Positions 6,346-15,511 of a stretch of 20,135 bases of DNA are shown here, one piece after another; position 1 is the stretch's first letter, and each line of letters opens with the position of its first letter. Origin of the DNA: CAYOBW01 sp964402115 (lineage in GTDB: Bacteria > Verrucomicrobiota > Kiritimatiellia > UBA8416 > CAYOBW01). Location: the NCBI GenBank assembly GCA_964402115.1, contig CAYOBW010000124.1, positions 1-20,135 of the forward strand, read 5' to 3'. The notes beneath the pieces are model-generated. The model searched no databases. It worked only from the letters and a program-made list of their open reading frames with translations, and was not told the DNA's origin. The position numbers and the translations under genes are program-made.

Positions 6346-7185
6346 ATGAGCCGTATGTCACTGAAGTCGACCGCGATCATGTTGCTGATCAGCGGAGTCA
6401 TCGACGTTTGGCTCCTCCAAGCGCTGGCACAGGGGAGGGAGTCGGCAGGCCTGGCGAAGGATGCTTCCGGATCTTCACCATCGACAAATGCCCAAGCTCG
6501 GACTCAGGCCCTCCCGGCAGCGGTTCAGCCGGAAACGGCTAAGGAGATGTCTCTGGACCTTGGCGCCGGGGTGAAGATGTCATTTGTATGGATTCAGGCG
6601 TTGCAGACGTGGGTTGGGAAATACGAGGTGACGAACGGCGAGTACCGGCGGTACAAGCCTGACCATCGCAGCAAGGATTTCGGGGGAAAGAGCTTGAACG
6701 GAGACAACCAGCCTGTGGTCAATGTCAACTTCTACGATGCCAAGGACTTTGCCGCCTGGGTAAACAGCAACGTGAAGCTACCGGAAGGGTATAAGGCAAG
6801 GCTGCCAAGCGAGTCCGAATGGCTGGCGTACGCCAAGTGCGGGGATAGCAGGACGTACCCGTGGGGCAATGACTGGCCGCCAGCCTTCGGCAATTTCAGT
6901 GGCCAGGAAAGCGCATGGTTCGAGAGAATCGGCGGCTATAACGATGGGTATGCGGTAACCTGTCCGGTTGATAAGAGTGGAAGAAACTCCTGGGGCCTGT
7001 ACGGAGTAGGCGGCAATGTCTGTGAGCTGACGGCATCGGATTCCGCGGGGTCGTCGTGCGGCGCGTGGCGAGGGGGATCCTGGGACAGTGACGCAAAGGA
7101 TATTCTGCGTTGCGATTTCCGCCGCGGTATCCACGATTCGCTTCGTGACTGCTACCTCGGCTTCCGGGTTGTTCTGTCTCGTTGA
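6346..7185 (+). CDS. Secreted SUMF1/FGE-domain protein without catalytic cysteines
   Basis: 279 residues from ATG 6346. Residues about 9-30 are a hydrophobic signal segment, followed by a Ser/Ala/Gln-rich stretch. From about 65 on lies a formylglycine-generating-enzyme/SUMF1 fold: VGKYEVTNGEYRRY, a middle ARLPSESEWLAYAKCG...YPWGND, then NSWGLYGVGGNVCELT and RGGSWDSDAKDI ending YLGFRVVLSR. True FGEs carry two copper-binding cysteines shortly after the GGS motif; here those positions are not cysteine (GGSWDSDAKDILRC). Sulfatase activation is therefore unlikely, and a binding or structural role is more plausible. No sulfatase gene is nearby. The gene stands alone and ends just before a palindromic CAGCCGCGGCTG (7190-7201). 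Confidence 0.85.
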   Translation: MSRMSLKSTAIMLLISGVIDVWLLQALAQGRESAGLAKDASGSSPSTNAQARTQALPAAVQPETAKEMSLDLGAGVKMSFVWIQALQTWVGKYEVTNGEYRRYKPDHRSKDFGGKSLNGDNQPVVNVNFYDAKDFAAWVNSNVKLPEGYKARLPSESEWLAYAKCGDSRTYPWGNDWPPAFGNFSGQESAWFERIGGYNDGYAVTCPVDKSGRNSWGLYGVGGNVCELTASDSAGSSCGAWRGGSWDSDAKDILRCDFRRGIHDSLRDCYLGFRVVLSR

Positions 7186-7811
7186 TCGACAGCCGCGGCT
7201 GGCAAGGCGGAGGGCATCGGGGACGCTCCAGGCAACCGCTTGCCACAGATCACTACTCGGCCGGCCGGATACCTCTGCCCGCCCGCGCCTCTCATGGTAT
7301 GCCACCCGACCTCCCGGTCAGGCGTCCTTGTGCAACGCTCCCAGGCCCGCTTCTTTGCCGCTGCCCCCATGCCCAGTCGCGGACAACTTGCATCGCGCCG
7401 TTCACGCGTCGAAGATTGCACGCTCCGCGTCGACCGTCCAGACATCTGTCGCGGCGTCAGCGATTCCCGTCAGGGGCAGACCGCGCCAGTCGCTTCCGCA
7501 CACACCCTCCCGTCGCCGCTGCCCTGTAGCACACCCGGAATCGAGTTGCGTTGCGGCGCGTGGTGCGATTTCAACGCGCCACGCGCAATACTGGCCGCTG
7601 GGGGCGGCCTTCTGAGCGTTGTCGGGTTCTATGCTCTGGGTCTCCGCATGGGCAGGCACAACCGGGTTCACGCCCAATCCTGGCAGGGCACCGGGATATC
7701 AGCGAGCGAGACGCGTGCAATCGGGTGGGGCGGACTTTATAAAGTCCGCCCCTGCCGACACCCTTACGTTCCGTCGCGAGGAAGCCTGGCTGCGACGGCG
7801 GGGGCGACACG
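7186..7811. other. Non-coding stretch with repeat remnants
   Basis: About 625 bp after the FGE-like gene. Frames are open on both strands because of base composition, but none shows domain features. The part near 7620-7680 resembles a dispersed repeat of the kind that translates as 'PVVPAHAETQ', and 7727-7752 is a perfect palindrome. I see no gene or RNA that I can support. Confidence 0.45.
7727..7752. repeat. Perfect 26-bp palindrome
   Basis: The 13 bases GGGGCGGACTTTA are followed directly by their exact reverse complement. As RNA it would fold on itself, and as DNA it could bind a dimeric protein. It resembles repeat units seen in other PVC genomes (from memory), so a dispersed repeat is the likeliest reading. 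Confidence 0.85.
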
Positions 7812-8165
7812 TCATAATCCGCGCTCGTACACGCGGCGTGCGCTTCTTTGGCAGCGCACAACGGCGGCGAGGTCCACGACGGTGAGCATGGGGTCGGTGC
7901 GATGGATCATCCGATGGCAATTCGAACACAACACCGCCAACTCGGCGAGCGACGTGGTGACGCTCTCGCTTGCCGACGACAACGGCACGCAATGATGCAC
8001 TTCGCAGAAGCCGGATCCGTGCCTGCCGTAGGTGGAAGCGAAGTCGAAGCCACACGCTTCGCACTGCAATACCCCTTCAGCGCGAAGGACCGCTCTCTTC
8101 TTGGCCGCAACCAGGTTCCGATTCCGCTCTCGCCTGAGATGCGCTGTCAGGTAGGCACGGCCTTC
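7812..8165 (-). pseudogene. HNH endonuclease, 5'-truncated remnant
   Basis: About 117 residues read with clear family sequence from EGRAYLTAHLRRERN through CEACGFDF, GSGFCEVHHCVPLSS and LAVLCSNCHRMIH to a TGA at 7812. The CxxC pair, EVHH and CxxCHRMIH form a normal HNH/zinc core, as in McrA-like restriction endonucleases. The N-terminal half usual for these proteins is missing. Upstream of 8165 the same frame runs into the 3' end of the GH38-type gene, where it is an out-of-frame shadow. No ATG, GTG or TTG in this frame precedes the domain at a sensible place; the first candidate (TTG) falls just before CEACGF. It is therefore probably a leftover of a deletion or rearrangement, though expression by read-through from the glycosidase operon cannot be excluded. 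Confidence 0.75.
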
Positions 8166-10519
8166 GGTACCCCAAACGCAGGATGGACGATGACAGGATG
8201 GGCGAACGCGTCGGCCTGGCGCGCGGCTTCCGCTGCGTCGAACGCGCCGTGGGTCAGCAGCCCGTAGCGCAGCGCCACGGGGCCGGACTGCGCCAGCGGG
8301 AAGTTGGTGTTCCAGTAGTTGTTGAGCGGCCAGGCCAGCAGGAGCGGGTTGGCGTCGCGCGGGATGGACGCCGGCGGCGGGCCGAAATGGAACCCGCCCG
8401 CCAGCGCCAGCGGGGCGTCGGGGCAGAACAGCGTCGCCCCGCGCGCGCCCGTGTGCAGGGCCACGAACGAGTCCACCGTGAACCAGCCCCGGCTCGCGCC
8501 CGGCAGTTGCTCCGCGTCGAGTTCCACGGCGAGCCCCGCCGTGTCGAAGTGACAGCGCCAGCCCGCCGGCAAAGCCAGCGGCACCACGAAGTAGATGCCC
8601 TCCGGCGCCGCGCACGACTGCTTGTCGAGTTCGATCTCGATGCCGACAACCGCCGAGTCCGCGCGCAGCGTGAGGCGCTGGCGCAGGCTGTGCAGGCCGG
8701 GCGCTTCGAGCTGCCGGTCGAGCGTGACGGCGCCGGCCTTCCGCGTGACCCGGCAATCGAGCACGCGCGTGGCGCGCTCGCGCACCGCCCGCCACGGCCG
8801 CCAGCACGACACGTCAACCTTCTCCTTGTCCAGGTCGCGCTCGTAGTACGCCTCCCGCCGGCCGTCGGCGAGGGCGTCGGGGCGCTCGCGAACGAAGTCG
8901 AACAGGCCGTACTCCGCCCCGGCCGGCAGCACCTCCCAGTCCCGCTCCTTGTCGAGCAGGCCCAGGATGCGGCCCGTGGCCGGGTCATACGACAGCCGGT
9001 GGAACGGCGACTCCAGGATGGCGTCGCCCTTGCGGGCAATTTCGATGCGGACGTTGTTGAACGCGCGAAACGCCGCCGGCGACCGGCGATCCTCGTGCCG
9101 GACGCGCGCGTCGTTGGGCGCCGGCGCCAGGTCGGCGAGGGGGACGCGCCGCACGCCGCAGGCGGGCAGCTCGATCGGGCCGCACGTGACGGCGGCGCCC
9201 GGACCCGCCGGCAGGAAGCGCTCGCAGCGCAGGCGCGGGCCGGGATTGCGCCAGGCCAGCGGAATGTCCACGTAGGCGGCGCGGGCCAGCGGCGACGGGT
9301 TGATGAGCAGGGCGTGATCGGGCGCGGTGTCGGACTGGGCGGGGTTCCCGGCCAGCGCCTCCAGCGCGTGCGTGGCGACGTAGCCGGCCAGCTCGCGGGC
9401 TTCAAAGGCGGGGGCGGCCTTGAGCTGGTCCTGCACCCGCGCGGCGTCGCCCCCGGTCGCGGTGTCCCAGTAGCTCCAGGTGTGCTCGTCGAACTGATCC
9501 AGCAAGTCGCGGGCACGCTCGGCCGCGCGCGCGATCGCCGGCGGGGGCGGCGTCGCGGCCAGACGCTCCGCCACGGCGAGCGCGCGCTTCGCGGCGCGGC
9601 TGCGCGCGACGGCGTCGGCGGTGCTGGCGCTCCCGAAGTTCCAGTAGTCGGTCCAGTCGCCGGCCAGCAGCGGCAGGTCGGCGGCGGGGATTTCGCGCAT
9701 GCGCGCGAGCAGGTCCTCGCTCGTGACGTAGCGGATGCGGGGCGTGCGCCCGGCTGCGTTCCACTGGCGGATGAGCCGCGCCACGGGCAGGTTCGGCGGC
9801 GAGTTGTCCCACATCTCGGGCGCGGCCGTCGTGGTGAGATAGAGGAAGTCGTGCGGGTAGCCGATGCTTGCGAGGTGCGCGGTGTAAGCCGCCAGGCCGC
9901 GCTGCATGGCGTCGAGCGAGCGTTCCCACGTCAGCAGGATCTGGTCGAACATCGTATAGTGGTTGCCGTTCATGACGCGCAGCTCGCGCCCCGCCGGCGT
10001 GCGCCAGCGGAACACGCCGGGGCGCGGCCGCACCACGCCGCCGAGATGCGGATTGACGGCCATGACCAGGAGTTCGACGTCGCGATCGAGCAGCAGGTCG
10101 GCGAGCGGCCAGGGCACGCCGTTGACGTCGTGCTGGAGGGCGGTCGAGATGCGCGCGCCGAGCCGGCGGCGCAGGTCGGCGACCGGCTCAAGCTGCCGGG
10201 CGAGCTGGCTGGCGGAATTGAGCGGGGTGCTGTTGTAGCGCAGCGCGCCGACGGCGAGCCGGCCGGCGCCGACGTGCCGCCGGAAGCGCTCCACGTCGAC
10301 CTCGGCGGCCGTTGCGAGCCAGTGCAGCACGGGGGCCGTCACCTCGCAGGTCCACTTCGGCCGGGAGCCGTCATCGGGCCAGCCGGCCGTCTCATCGAGC
10401 AGGTCGAGCGCCAGTTCGATGTACTCGCGGTGCAGCTCCAGGGCCACCGGCTGCGAGTGCGTGTAGCCGACATCGAGGTGGCTGTGGTGCAGGACCAGGA
10501 TTTCTTTGAGCGCTTGCAT
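8147..10519 (-). CDS. GH38-type alpha-mannosidase, cytoplasmic
   Basis: 790 residues, no signal peptide. The N-terminus MQALKEILVLHHSHLDVGYT carries the GH38 zinc motif; by comparison with Golgi mannosidase II, His14 and Asp16 are zinc ligands. QHDVNGVPW (Asp131) occupies the place of the family nucleophile. The C-terminal half (about 480-790) is the beta-sandwich seen in GH38 enzymes, with FHRLSYDPATGRILGL marking its start. The enzyme is also close in style to the DUF5054 group, so an exact substrate cannot be given; cleavage of alpha-mannosides is the family expectation. It is the last gene of the operon, beginning 6 bp after the GH92 stop without a clear Shine-Dalgarno, which suggests coupled translation. 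Its last 19 bases overlap the truncated HNH remnant. Confidence 0.85.
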   Translation of the reverse strand: MQALKEILVLHHSHLDVGYTHSQPVALELHREYIELALDLLDETAGWPDDGSRPKWTCEVTAPVLHWLATAAEVDVERFRRHVGAGRLAVGALRYNSTPLNSASQLARQLEPVADLRRRLGARISTALQHDVNGVPWPLADLLLDRDVELLVMAVNPHLGGVVRPRPGVFRWRTPAGRELRVMNGNHYTMFDQILLTWERSLDAMQRGLAAYTAHLASIGYPHDFLYLTTTAAPEMWDNSPPNLPVARLIRQWNAAGRTPRIRYVTSEDLLARMREIPAADLPLLAGDWTDYWNFGSASTADAVARSRAAKRALAVAERLAATPPPPAIARAAERARDLLDQFDEHTWSYWDTATGGDAARVQDQLKAAPAFEARELAGYVATHALEALAGNPAQSDTAPDHALLINPSPLARAAYVDIPLAWRNPGPRLRCERFLPAGPGAAVTCGPIELPACGVRRVPLADLAPAPNDARVRHEDRRSPAAFRAFNNVRIEIARKGDAILESPFHRLSYDPATGRILGLLDKERDWEVLPAGAEYGLFDFVRERPDALADGRREAYYERDLDKEKVDVSCWRPWRAVRERATRVLDCRVTRKAGAVTLDRQLEAPGLHSLRQRLTLRADSAVVGIEIELDKQSCAAPEGIYFVVPLALPAGWRCHFDTAGLAVELDAEQLPGASRGWFTVDSFVALHTGARGATLFCPDAPLALAGGFHFGPPPASIPRDANPLLLAWPLNNYWNTNFPLAQSGPVALRYGLLTHGAFDAAEAARQADAFAHPVIVHPAFGVPKAVPT

Positions 10520-10525
10520 GTGAGG

Positions 10526-12784
10526 TTACCGGTTCACGGGTGCTTCAGGGGCGAGGCCCCAGGCCTTGTTCGGCTCCGTTCCCAGCTCCAGCTCGAGCGT
10601 GCCGCCGGCGACGATTTCCGCGTGGTCCAGCCAGCAGCGGTCGAAGGGCTTGCCGTTCAATTTCGCCGACTGGATGTAGCGCGGGCCGGGGCCGTTGTGC
10701 TTCGCGCTGATCGTGAAGCTCTTGTCGGCGCCGTACACGGGGTCGATCCGGATGCGAACCGTGTCGAACAGCGGCGTGAAGAGTTCGTAGCGGGGGTCGC
10801 CCGGGCACGCCTGGTGGATGCCGGAGGCGCAGAGGATGTACCAGGCAGACATCTGTCCGACATCCTCGTCGCCGCAGAGACCGTACACGTCGGCGCCATA
10901 AGCCTTCTCGCAGATGTGACGCACCCACTTCTGGGTCAGCCACGGCGCGCCGGCCCGGTTGAAGAGGAAGGGCACCAGGTGCACCGGTTCGTTGGCGTGG
11001 TTGTAGAACTCGTTCCAGCGCGCCACATCCGGCGTCTTCGCGAAGAAAGCCTCGAGACGGGCGACGAATTTCTCCGGCCCGCCCACCTGCTGGATCAGGC
11101 CCGGCACATCGTGGGGCACGAACCACCCCTGCTGCTCGGGGTTGGCCTCGACACACTGCCCCTTGAACCAGCCCTTGTCGGCGTCGTACAGGTTGCGCCA
11201 GCCCTCGCTGCGGGCGGTGAAGCGCTTGGCATCGTCGTCCCGGCCCAGGGCGCGGGCAAACTGGGCCAGGCACCATTCGTCGAGGTTGTACTCGGTCGTG
11301 TCCGAAAGCCGGCCGGGAACGAAGCCCTTGTCGCCGGGGCCGATCTTCTCGCACGTCTGCCGCGCCAGCAGGTAGGCCTGTTCGACGTCGAAGTTGCGCA
11401 GCCCCTTCCGGTAGGCGTCCACGATCACGGGCACGGCGGGGTTTCCGTTCATGCAACCGCTGTAGGCATTCAGGAAGAGCCAGCGCTCGAGGTAGCCGCT
11501 CTTGTTCTCGATGGCGAGGTCGGAGAGCGAGCTGATCATGTCGGTGACCACGCGCGGTGCGATGATGGTCATCAGCGGGAAGTGGCTGCGGTAAACGTCC
11601 CAGCCGCTGAAGATGCTGCGCCGGGTGTAGCGGTCGGTCTTGTGGACCTGCCCGTCGCCGCCGGGATAGGAGCCGTCCAGGTCGGCGAAGGCGCGCGGGT
11701 CGATCATGGCGTGATACATGGCCGTGTAGAACGCGATCCGCTGGTCCGCGGCGCCGCCCGCGACCGCGATGCGCGACAGCTCCCGCTCCCAGCCCGCGCG
11801 GGCCGCGGCTTCGACGCGCCCGAAGTCCCAGTCGGGGATCTCGGCCTGCAGGTTGTTGCGCGCGCCCTCGACGCTCACGAAGGAGATGCCGGCCTTGAAC
11901 TGAATCCGCTCGCCGGCCTGCGTGGGGAAGTCGGCGTAGAACCCGAGGTGCTTGTCCTCGCGTTCGCGGCAGCCGGGCAGGACCTGCGCGCCTTCCATGG
12001 CCTTGAGAAAGGCGGGGTCGAAGGCCTGGTGCCGACGCCGCTGGCCGTCGGGGATCGCGACCGACCACACACCGAAGTCCTTGAGCGGCCGGCTGAACTC
12101 GGCGTGGAAGAAGACGGTGTAGTCGGGCTTCCCGTGGCCGTCGCCCCAGCCGCCCCCTTCGCCCGTGCAACGCATCCACCCCTCGATCACGCGGTCGCCC
12201 ACCACCTTGACCGCCTGCCTGACGGACGTGCCGCCGACCCGGCGCGCGAGGTCAACCTGGATGCGCGACCGCTCCGCGGCCGGGTAGGTGAAGCGCAGGA
12301 TGCCGCTGTGCGGCGCGGCGGTCATCTCGGCGCGGATGCCGTAGTCCGCGAGCGTCACCGCGTAGTAGCCGGCCCGCGCGATTTCGTTCGTCTTGCGCGA
12401 GAGGTAGCCGGTGCCGGGCTTGTCGGTTTCGCCGTAGCTCGTCCTCAGCGGGCCCGTGGCGGGCGTGACCAGGAAGTTGCCGAGGTCGCCGTACCACCCC
12501 ACCCCGCTCAGGTGCGTGAAGCTGAAACCCTGGAGGGTGGTGTGCTCGTGGTTGTAGCCGCTGCCGTTGTCGCCGCCGGTCACGCTATCCGGGCCGAGCT
12601 GCACGAGGCCGTACGGCGTCGTGCAGGCCGGCGTGGTCTTGCCCTGGCTCGCGCTGCGGCGCGCGCGCGACTGCGTGATGCTGCCGATGAAGGGATTCAC
12701 GCAATCCGCCAGCTCCGGCTGTGCCGCCCACGTGCTGCCCAGCGCCAGGGCTGCGAGTCCGACGTGTATGGAGATGTGTTTCAT
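10526..12784 (-). CDS. GH92 alpha-mannosidase, secreted
   Basis: 752 residues with a signal peptide (MKHISIHVGLAALALGSTWA). The mature start ELADCVNPFIG and TTPYGLVQLGPDS is the GH92 N-terminal domain. The (alpha/alpha)6 part has SGWDVYRSHFPLM, a glutamate-containing stretch just before GWFVPHDVPGLIQQ (about 540-560) matching the general acid region, NEPVHLVPFLFN, and GDEDVGQMSAWYI (about 634-646) holding the base aspartates. GH92 enzymes are calcium-dependent, inverting exo-alpha-mannosidases acting on N-glycans and yeast mannan; the linkage preference cannot be read from sequence. Asp replaces the usual Asn in the 'GNxD' motif. The gene starts 7 bp after the GH95-like stop, with GGAG ten bases upstream overlapping that gene's last codons. 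Confidence 0.92.
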   Translation of the reverse strand: MKHISIHVGLAALALGSTWAAQPELADCVNPFIGSITQSRARRSASQGKTTPACTTPYGLVQLGPDSVTGGDNGSGYNHEHTTLQGFSFTHLSGVGWYGDLGNFLVTPATGPLRTSYGETDKPGTGYLSRKTNEIARAGYYAVTLADYGIRAEMTAAPHSGILRFTYPAAERSRIQVDLARRVGGTSVRQAVKVVGDRVIEGWMRCTGEGGGWGDGHGKPDYTVFFHAEFSRPLKDFGVWSVAIPDGQRRRHQAFDPAFLKAMEGAQVLPGCREREDKHLGFYADFPTQAGERIQFKAGISFVSVEGARNNLQAEIPDWDFGRVEAAARAGWERELSRIAVAGGAADQRIAFYTAMYHAMIDPRAFADLDGSYPGGDGQVHKTDRYTRRSIFSGWDVYRSHFPLMTIIAPRVVTDMISSLSDLAIENKSGYLERWLFLNAYSGCMNGNPAVPVIVDAYRKGLRNFDVEQAYLLARQTCEKIGPGDKGFVPGRLSDTTEYNLDEWCLAQFARALGRDDDAKRFTARSEGWRNLYDADKGWFKGQCVEANPEQQGWFVPHDVPGLIQQVGGPEKFVARLEAFFAKTPDVARWNEFYNHANEPVHLVPFLFNRAGAPWLTQKWVRHICEKAYGADVYGLCGDEDVGQMSAWYILCASGIHQACPGDPRYELFTPLFDTVRIRIDPVYGADKSFTISAKHNGPGPRYIQSAKLNGKPFDRCWLDHAEIVAGGTLELELGTEPNKAWGLAPEAPVNR

Positions 12785-12791
12785 GGTGTTG

Positions 12792-15506
12792 TCACTCCGG
12801 CACGAGCGCGATGGTCGCGCCCGGCTTCGTCTTGAAGGTGAAACGTTCCCCCGTCAGCACCTCCCGGCCGGAGAGCTTCACCTTCCTCCCCGGCCACGGG
12901 TTCTGCACGGTGCAGTCGCGCCCCTTCTCGCTGACGATCGTCACGCCCGCGACGGCTCCACCCTTGAGCTCCGCCGACACCAGGAACGCGCCGCGCGCGC
13001 GCAGCGTGCCGAACCGGGCGTCCAGCTCCCGCGGCCAGCAGGGGAAGAAACGGATCACGCCTTCGTGGCTTTGCAGGAGCATTTCCTGGATCGCGTTGGG
13101 CACGATGCTCTGGTGCTCCATGCCGTGCGGGTTGCCGGGGATCATGCCGTTCGGGCCGGCGAGGCGCCCGAGCATCGCCCGCATTTCCTTCAGGATAACC
13201 GCCGGATCGTAGCCCACGCGGGCCGCGGCGGCGTAGAAGCTGTTCATGCCGTTGAAGTCCACCCAGCGGTTCATGACGCGAAGCTGGTTGCGGGCGCGCT
13301 CGAGCAACTCGGGCGGGCTGTCCAACCCAATGCCGCCGGCGGGATAGATGTGTTGAATGCCGACGGTGTTGTCGCCCCACCACTCCGTGCCCTGCTCGGT
13401 GTAGCGGAAGATCGGCAGGTTGCGGTTCTCGTCGGTCCGCGGCAGGTGCGCCGGCCACCAGTGCTGCAGGTCGCCGAGGCGGCAGGCCGGATAGGGGCTG
13501 ATGTGGTCGCGAATATGCGCCCATTTCTCGTGGCGCGCGGCATCCACGCCCAGTTCGCGGCTCAGGTCCAGGGCCAGGTTCATGACCATGCGCACGAAGG
13601 CCAGCGAGACGATCGGGTTCACGTTGTCGCCCGACCCCTCGTGGACCGCATCCTTGTAGATGACGTAGCGGTTCGTCTCGAACTTCAGCCAGTTCTCCCA
13701 GAACAGCGCCGTGTCGCGCACGAAGGGATACGCCTGCCGGGCATAGTCGAGGTCGTAGGTGGCGTACCACCGGAAGGCCAGCGGCACGCACGAGTAGGAG
13801 CTGTTGCTCTTCTGCATGAGGGCCGTCGCGCCGGCGATGGAGCCCTTCGGGCCGATGCCGACGTATTGGAAGATGCCCTCCACGCCGAGCGTCTTGCGGC
13901 ACAGCTCGCGCGCCTGTTCGGCGTTGGCGAGGATCGGCCCATGGCAAGGGTCGGCCTGCGCGATGTGGTTCGCCACGTACAAGCCGTAGAAGGGCGCCAC
14001 GTGGTTGTAGTTCATGTGGTAGTCGCCATTCCACGCCGGCCGGTCCGTCGTGACCCAGCCGAACAGGCCCGGCGGGAAGTCGTACACCCGGCTGGCGCAG
14101 GCCATGACGTAGTGGGACAGGTAGTAGCGCTGCTCCAGCACCTTGTCGGGAATCTCCACGAAGGACTTGCCCCAGAAGTCGCGCCACCAGGCCTCGTGCG
14201 CCTGCCGCAGGGCCGCGAGCTCATCCGCCGTGAAGCCGGCCGCGCGCTTGACGGCGCCGGCCCGGAAGTCAGCCTGGTCGAAGCGGCTGCGCACCGCCGC
14301 GACGATCAGCACCGGCTTCCCCGGCTCCACCGTAAACGCCTCGCCTCCGCCCACGACCCGCACCGCGCAAGCCGCGCCGGCGGGCGTCTGCACGTCCTGC
14401 TCGAACCGGCGCTCGACCACCTGCACGTCGCCTGCGCGGACGACCTCCTCCGGCGGGGCGCCGTGGGGGTCAACGCCATCCACGAAGACGCGCAGGGCCA
14501 CGCCATCGTAGGTGCCCGCCACGTGCACCCACTGGTTGAGCGGAATCGGCTGCGGGGATTGGGCGAACGCGCCGCCGACCGCCATGCGCAGCCGGCCGCC
14601 CGAAAGCCCGAGGCTCCAGTCCTTGTTCCACTCGCCCTGGCTCAGGATGTACTGCGCGGTGCCCTCCGCCGCGTGGCTGCGCAGCTTGACGAAGGCCGAG
14701 ACGGTCACGCCCTTGCCGGGCTTCAGCGGAGCCGAGTCGATGAAGGCGTTCTTCCCGTCGAGGTCCACCGCCCGCCCGCGCACGCCCGGCACGGCGTTCG
14801 TGGCCTGCTCGAAGTCCCACTCGCGCAGCAGGCCCTCCGCCAGCCGGGCCTTCCCGGCAAGCGCCGTGATCTCCTCCGGCTGCAGTGCGCGCCCGTACAC
14901 GGCGACCTCGTCCAGCGCGCCGTCGAGGTACCACCGTCCGCCGCCGTACTGCTCGCGCCCCAGTTGGACCCGCCCGCTGCCGCCGGACAGCGCGCCCGCC
15001 GCGGCGTCGCCGCCCGCGCCCGGCAGATGCAGCAGCGCCCGTCCCCGCAGCGGGCCGCCCTCCGCGGAGAGCCTGATCCACAGCAGGTTCTCCGTCGCCG
15101 CCACGCCGGCTTCCAGCGCGAGGCGGACGCCGTCCTTCTCGAAGCGGCCGGTCGTGACGGCGCGGGAAAGCTCCTGCTCCACGCGGTACGTCGCTCCCTG
15201 CAGCGCCGGGATGTCGAGGTCCAGGCGCGCGAGCGGCTGCGGCCTCGAGCCGTCCTGCGCGCTCATGACCCAGAGGTCGTTCTTGTTGATGTAGAACTGC
15301 AGCCGGGCCGGCCCGCCGCCGAGCGCCGCGAGCAGATCGCCGTTGCCCAGCAGCGGCGCGTCCACGGAGCTGTCCGACGGGATCTTCCGCGGCGGCTCGG
15401 TGAAAACCGCGCGGTAGTCCATGCCGTGGGCGGCAAGACTGGAGAACAGGGCGAAAGCCAGGGCCGGGCCGGCTGCGCCGGGCCGCCGCGTGCCGCGTGT
15501 GTCCAT
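12792..15506 (-). CDS. GH95-like glycosidase with internal LamG domain, secreted
   Basis: 904 residues from ATG 15506, with a signal peptide (PALAFALFSSLAAHG). The N-terminal domain shows DAPLLGNGDLLAALGG and INKNDLW, equivalent to the 'LPLGNGRLGAM...LNEDSLW' pattern of GH95/GH65-type proteins. The C-terminal two-thirds is an (alpha/alpha)6 barrel (WNGDYHMNYNHVAPFYG near 490-510, HEGSGDNVNPIVSLAF near 630, WWGDNTVGIQ), then a beta-sandwich. Between them (about 175-345) lies a LamG-like insert in unusual order. GH95 enzymes cleave alpha-fucosides or galactosides; the activity here is unproven. GGAGGA lies nine bases before 15506. An ATG at 15515 overlaps the symporter stop as ATGA and would add three residues; translation is coupled either way. 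Confidence 0.8.
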   Translation of the reverse strand: MDTRGTRRPGAAGPALAFALFSSLAAHGMDYRAVFTEPPRKIPSDSSVDAPLLGNGDLLAALGGGPARLQFYINKNDLWVMSAQDGSRPQPLARLDLDIPALQGATYRVEQELSRAVTTGRFEKDGVRLALEAGVAATENLLWIRLSAEGGPLRGRALLHLPGAGGDAAAGALSGGSGRVQLGREQYGGGRWYLDGALDEVAVYGRALQPEEITALAGKARLAEGLLREWDFEQATNAVPGVRGRAVDLDGKNAFIDSAPLKPGKGVTVSAFVKLRSHAAEGTAQYILSQGEWNKDWSLGLSGGRLRMAVGGAFAQSPQPIPLNQWVHVAGTYDGVALRVFVDGVDPHGAPPEEVVRAGDVQVVERRFEQDVQTPAGAACAVRVVGGGEAFTVEPGKPVLIVAAVRSRFDQADFRAGAVKRAAGFTADELAALRQAHEAWWRDFWGKSFVEIPDKVLEQRYYLSHYVMACASRVYDFPPGLFGWVTTDRPAWNGDYHMNYNHVAPFYGLYVANHIAQADPCHGPILANAEQARELCRKTLGVEGIFQYVGIGPKGSIAGATALMQKSNSSYSCVPLAFRWYATYDLDYARQAYPFVRDTALFWENWLKFETNRYVIYKDAVHEGSGDNVNPIVSLAFVRMVMNLALDLSRELGVDAARHEKWAHIRDHISPYPACRLGDLQHWWPAHLPRTDENRNLPIFRYTEQGTEWWGDNTVGIQHIYPAGGIGLDSPPELLERARNQLRVMNRWVDFNGMNSFYAAAARVGYDPAVILKEMRAMLGRLAGPNGMIPGNPHGMEHQSIVPNAIQEMLLQSHEGVIRFFPCWPRELDARFGTLRARGAFLVSAELKGGAVAGVTIVSEKGRDCTVQNPWPGRKVKLSGREVLTGERFTFKTKPGATIALVPE

Positions 15507-15511
15507 GGGGA

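Noticed and set aside
7240..7995. A 251-codon plus frame over the gene-free region and the HNH remnant
   Set aside because: No domain features; its last third lies opposite clear HNH sequence and it runs through the 26-bp palindrome.
8183..12835. A 1550-codon open frame on the plus strand opposite the mannosidase genes
   Set aside because: It is antisense to two clear glycoside hydrolases, has a low-complexity Arg/Ala/Val/Gly make-up and no domain features; GC-rich third positions explain the lack of stops.
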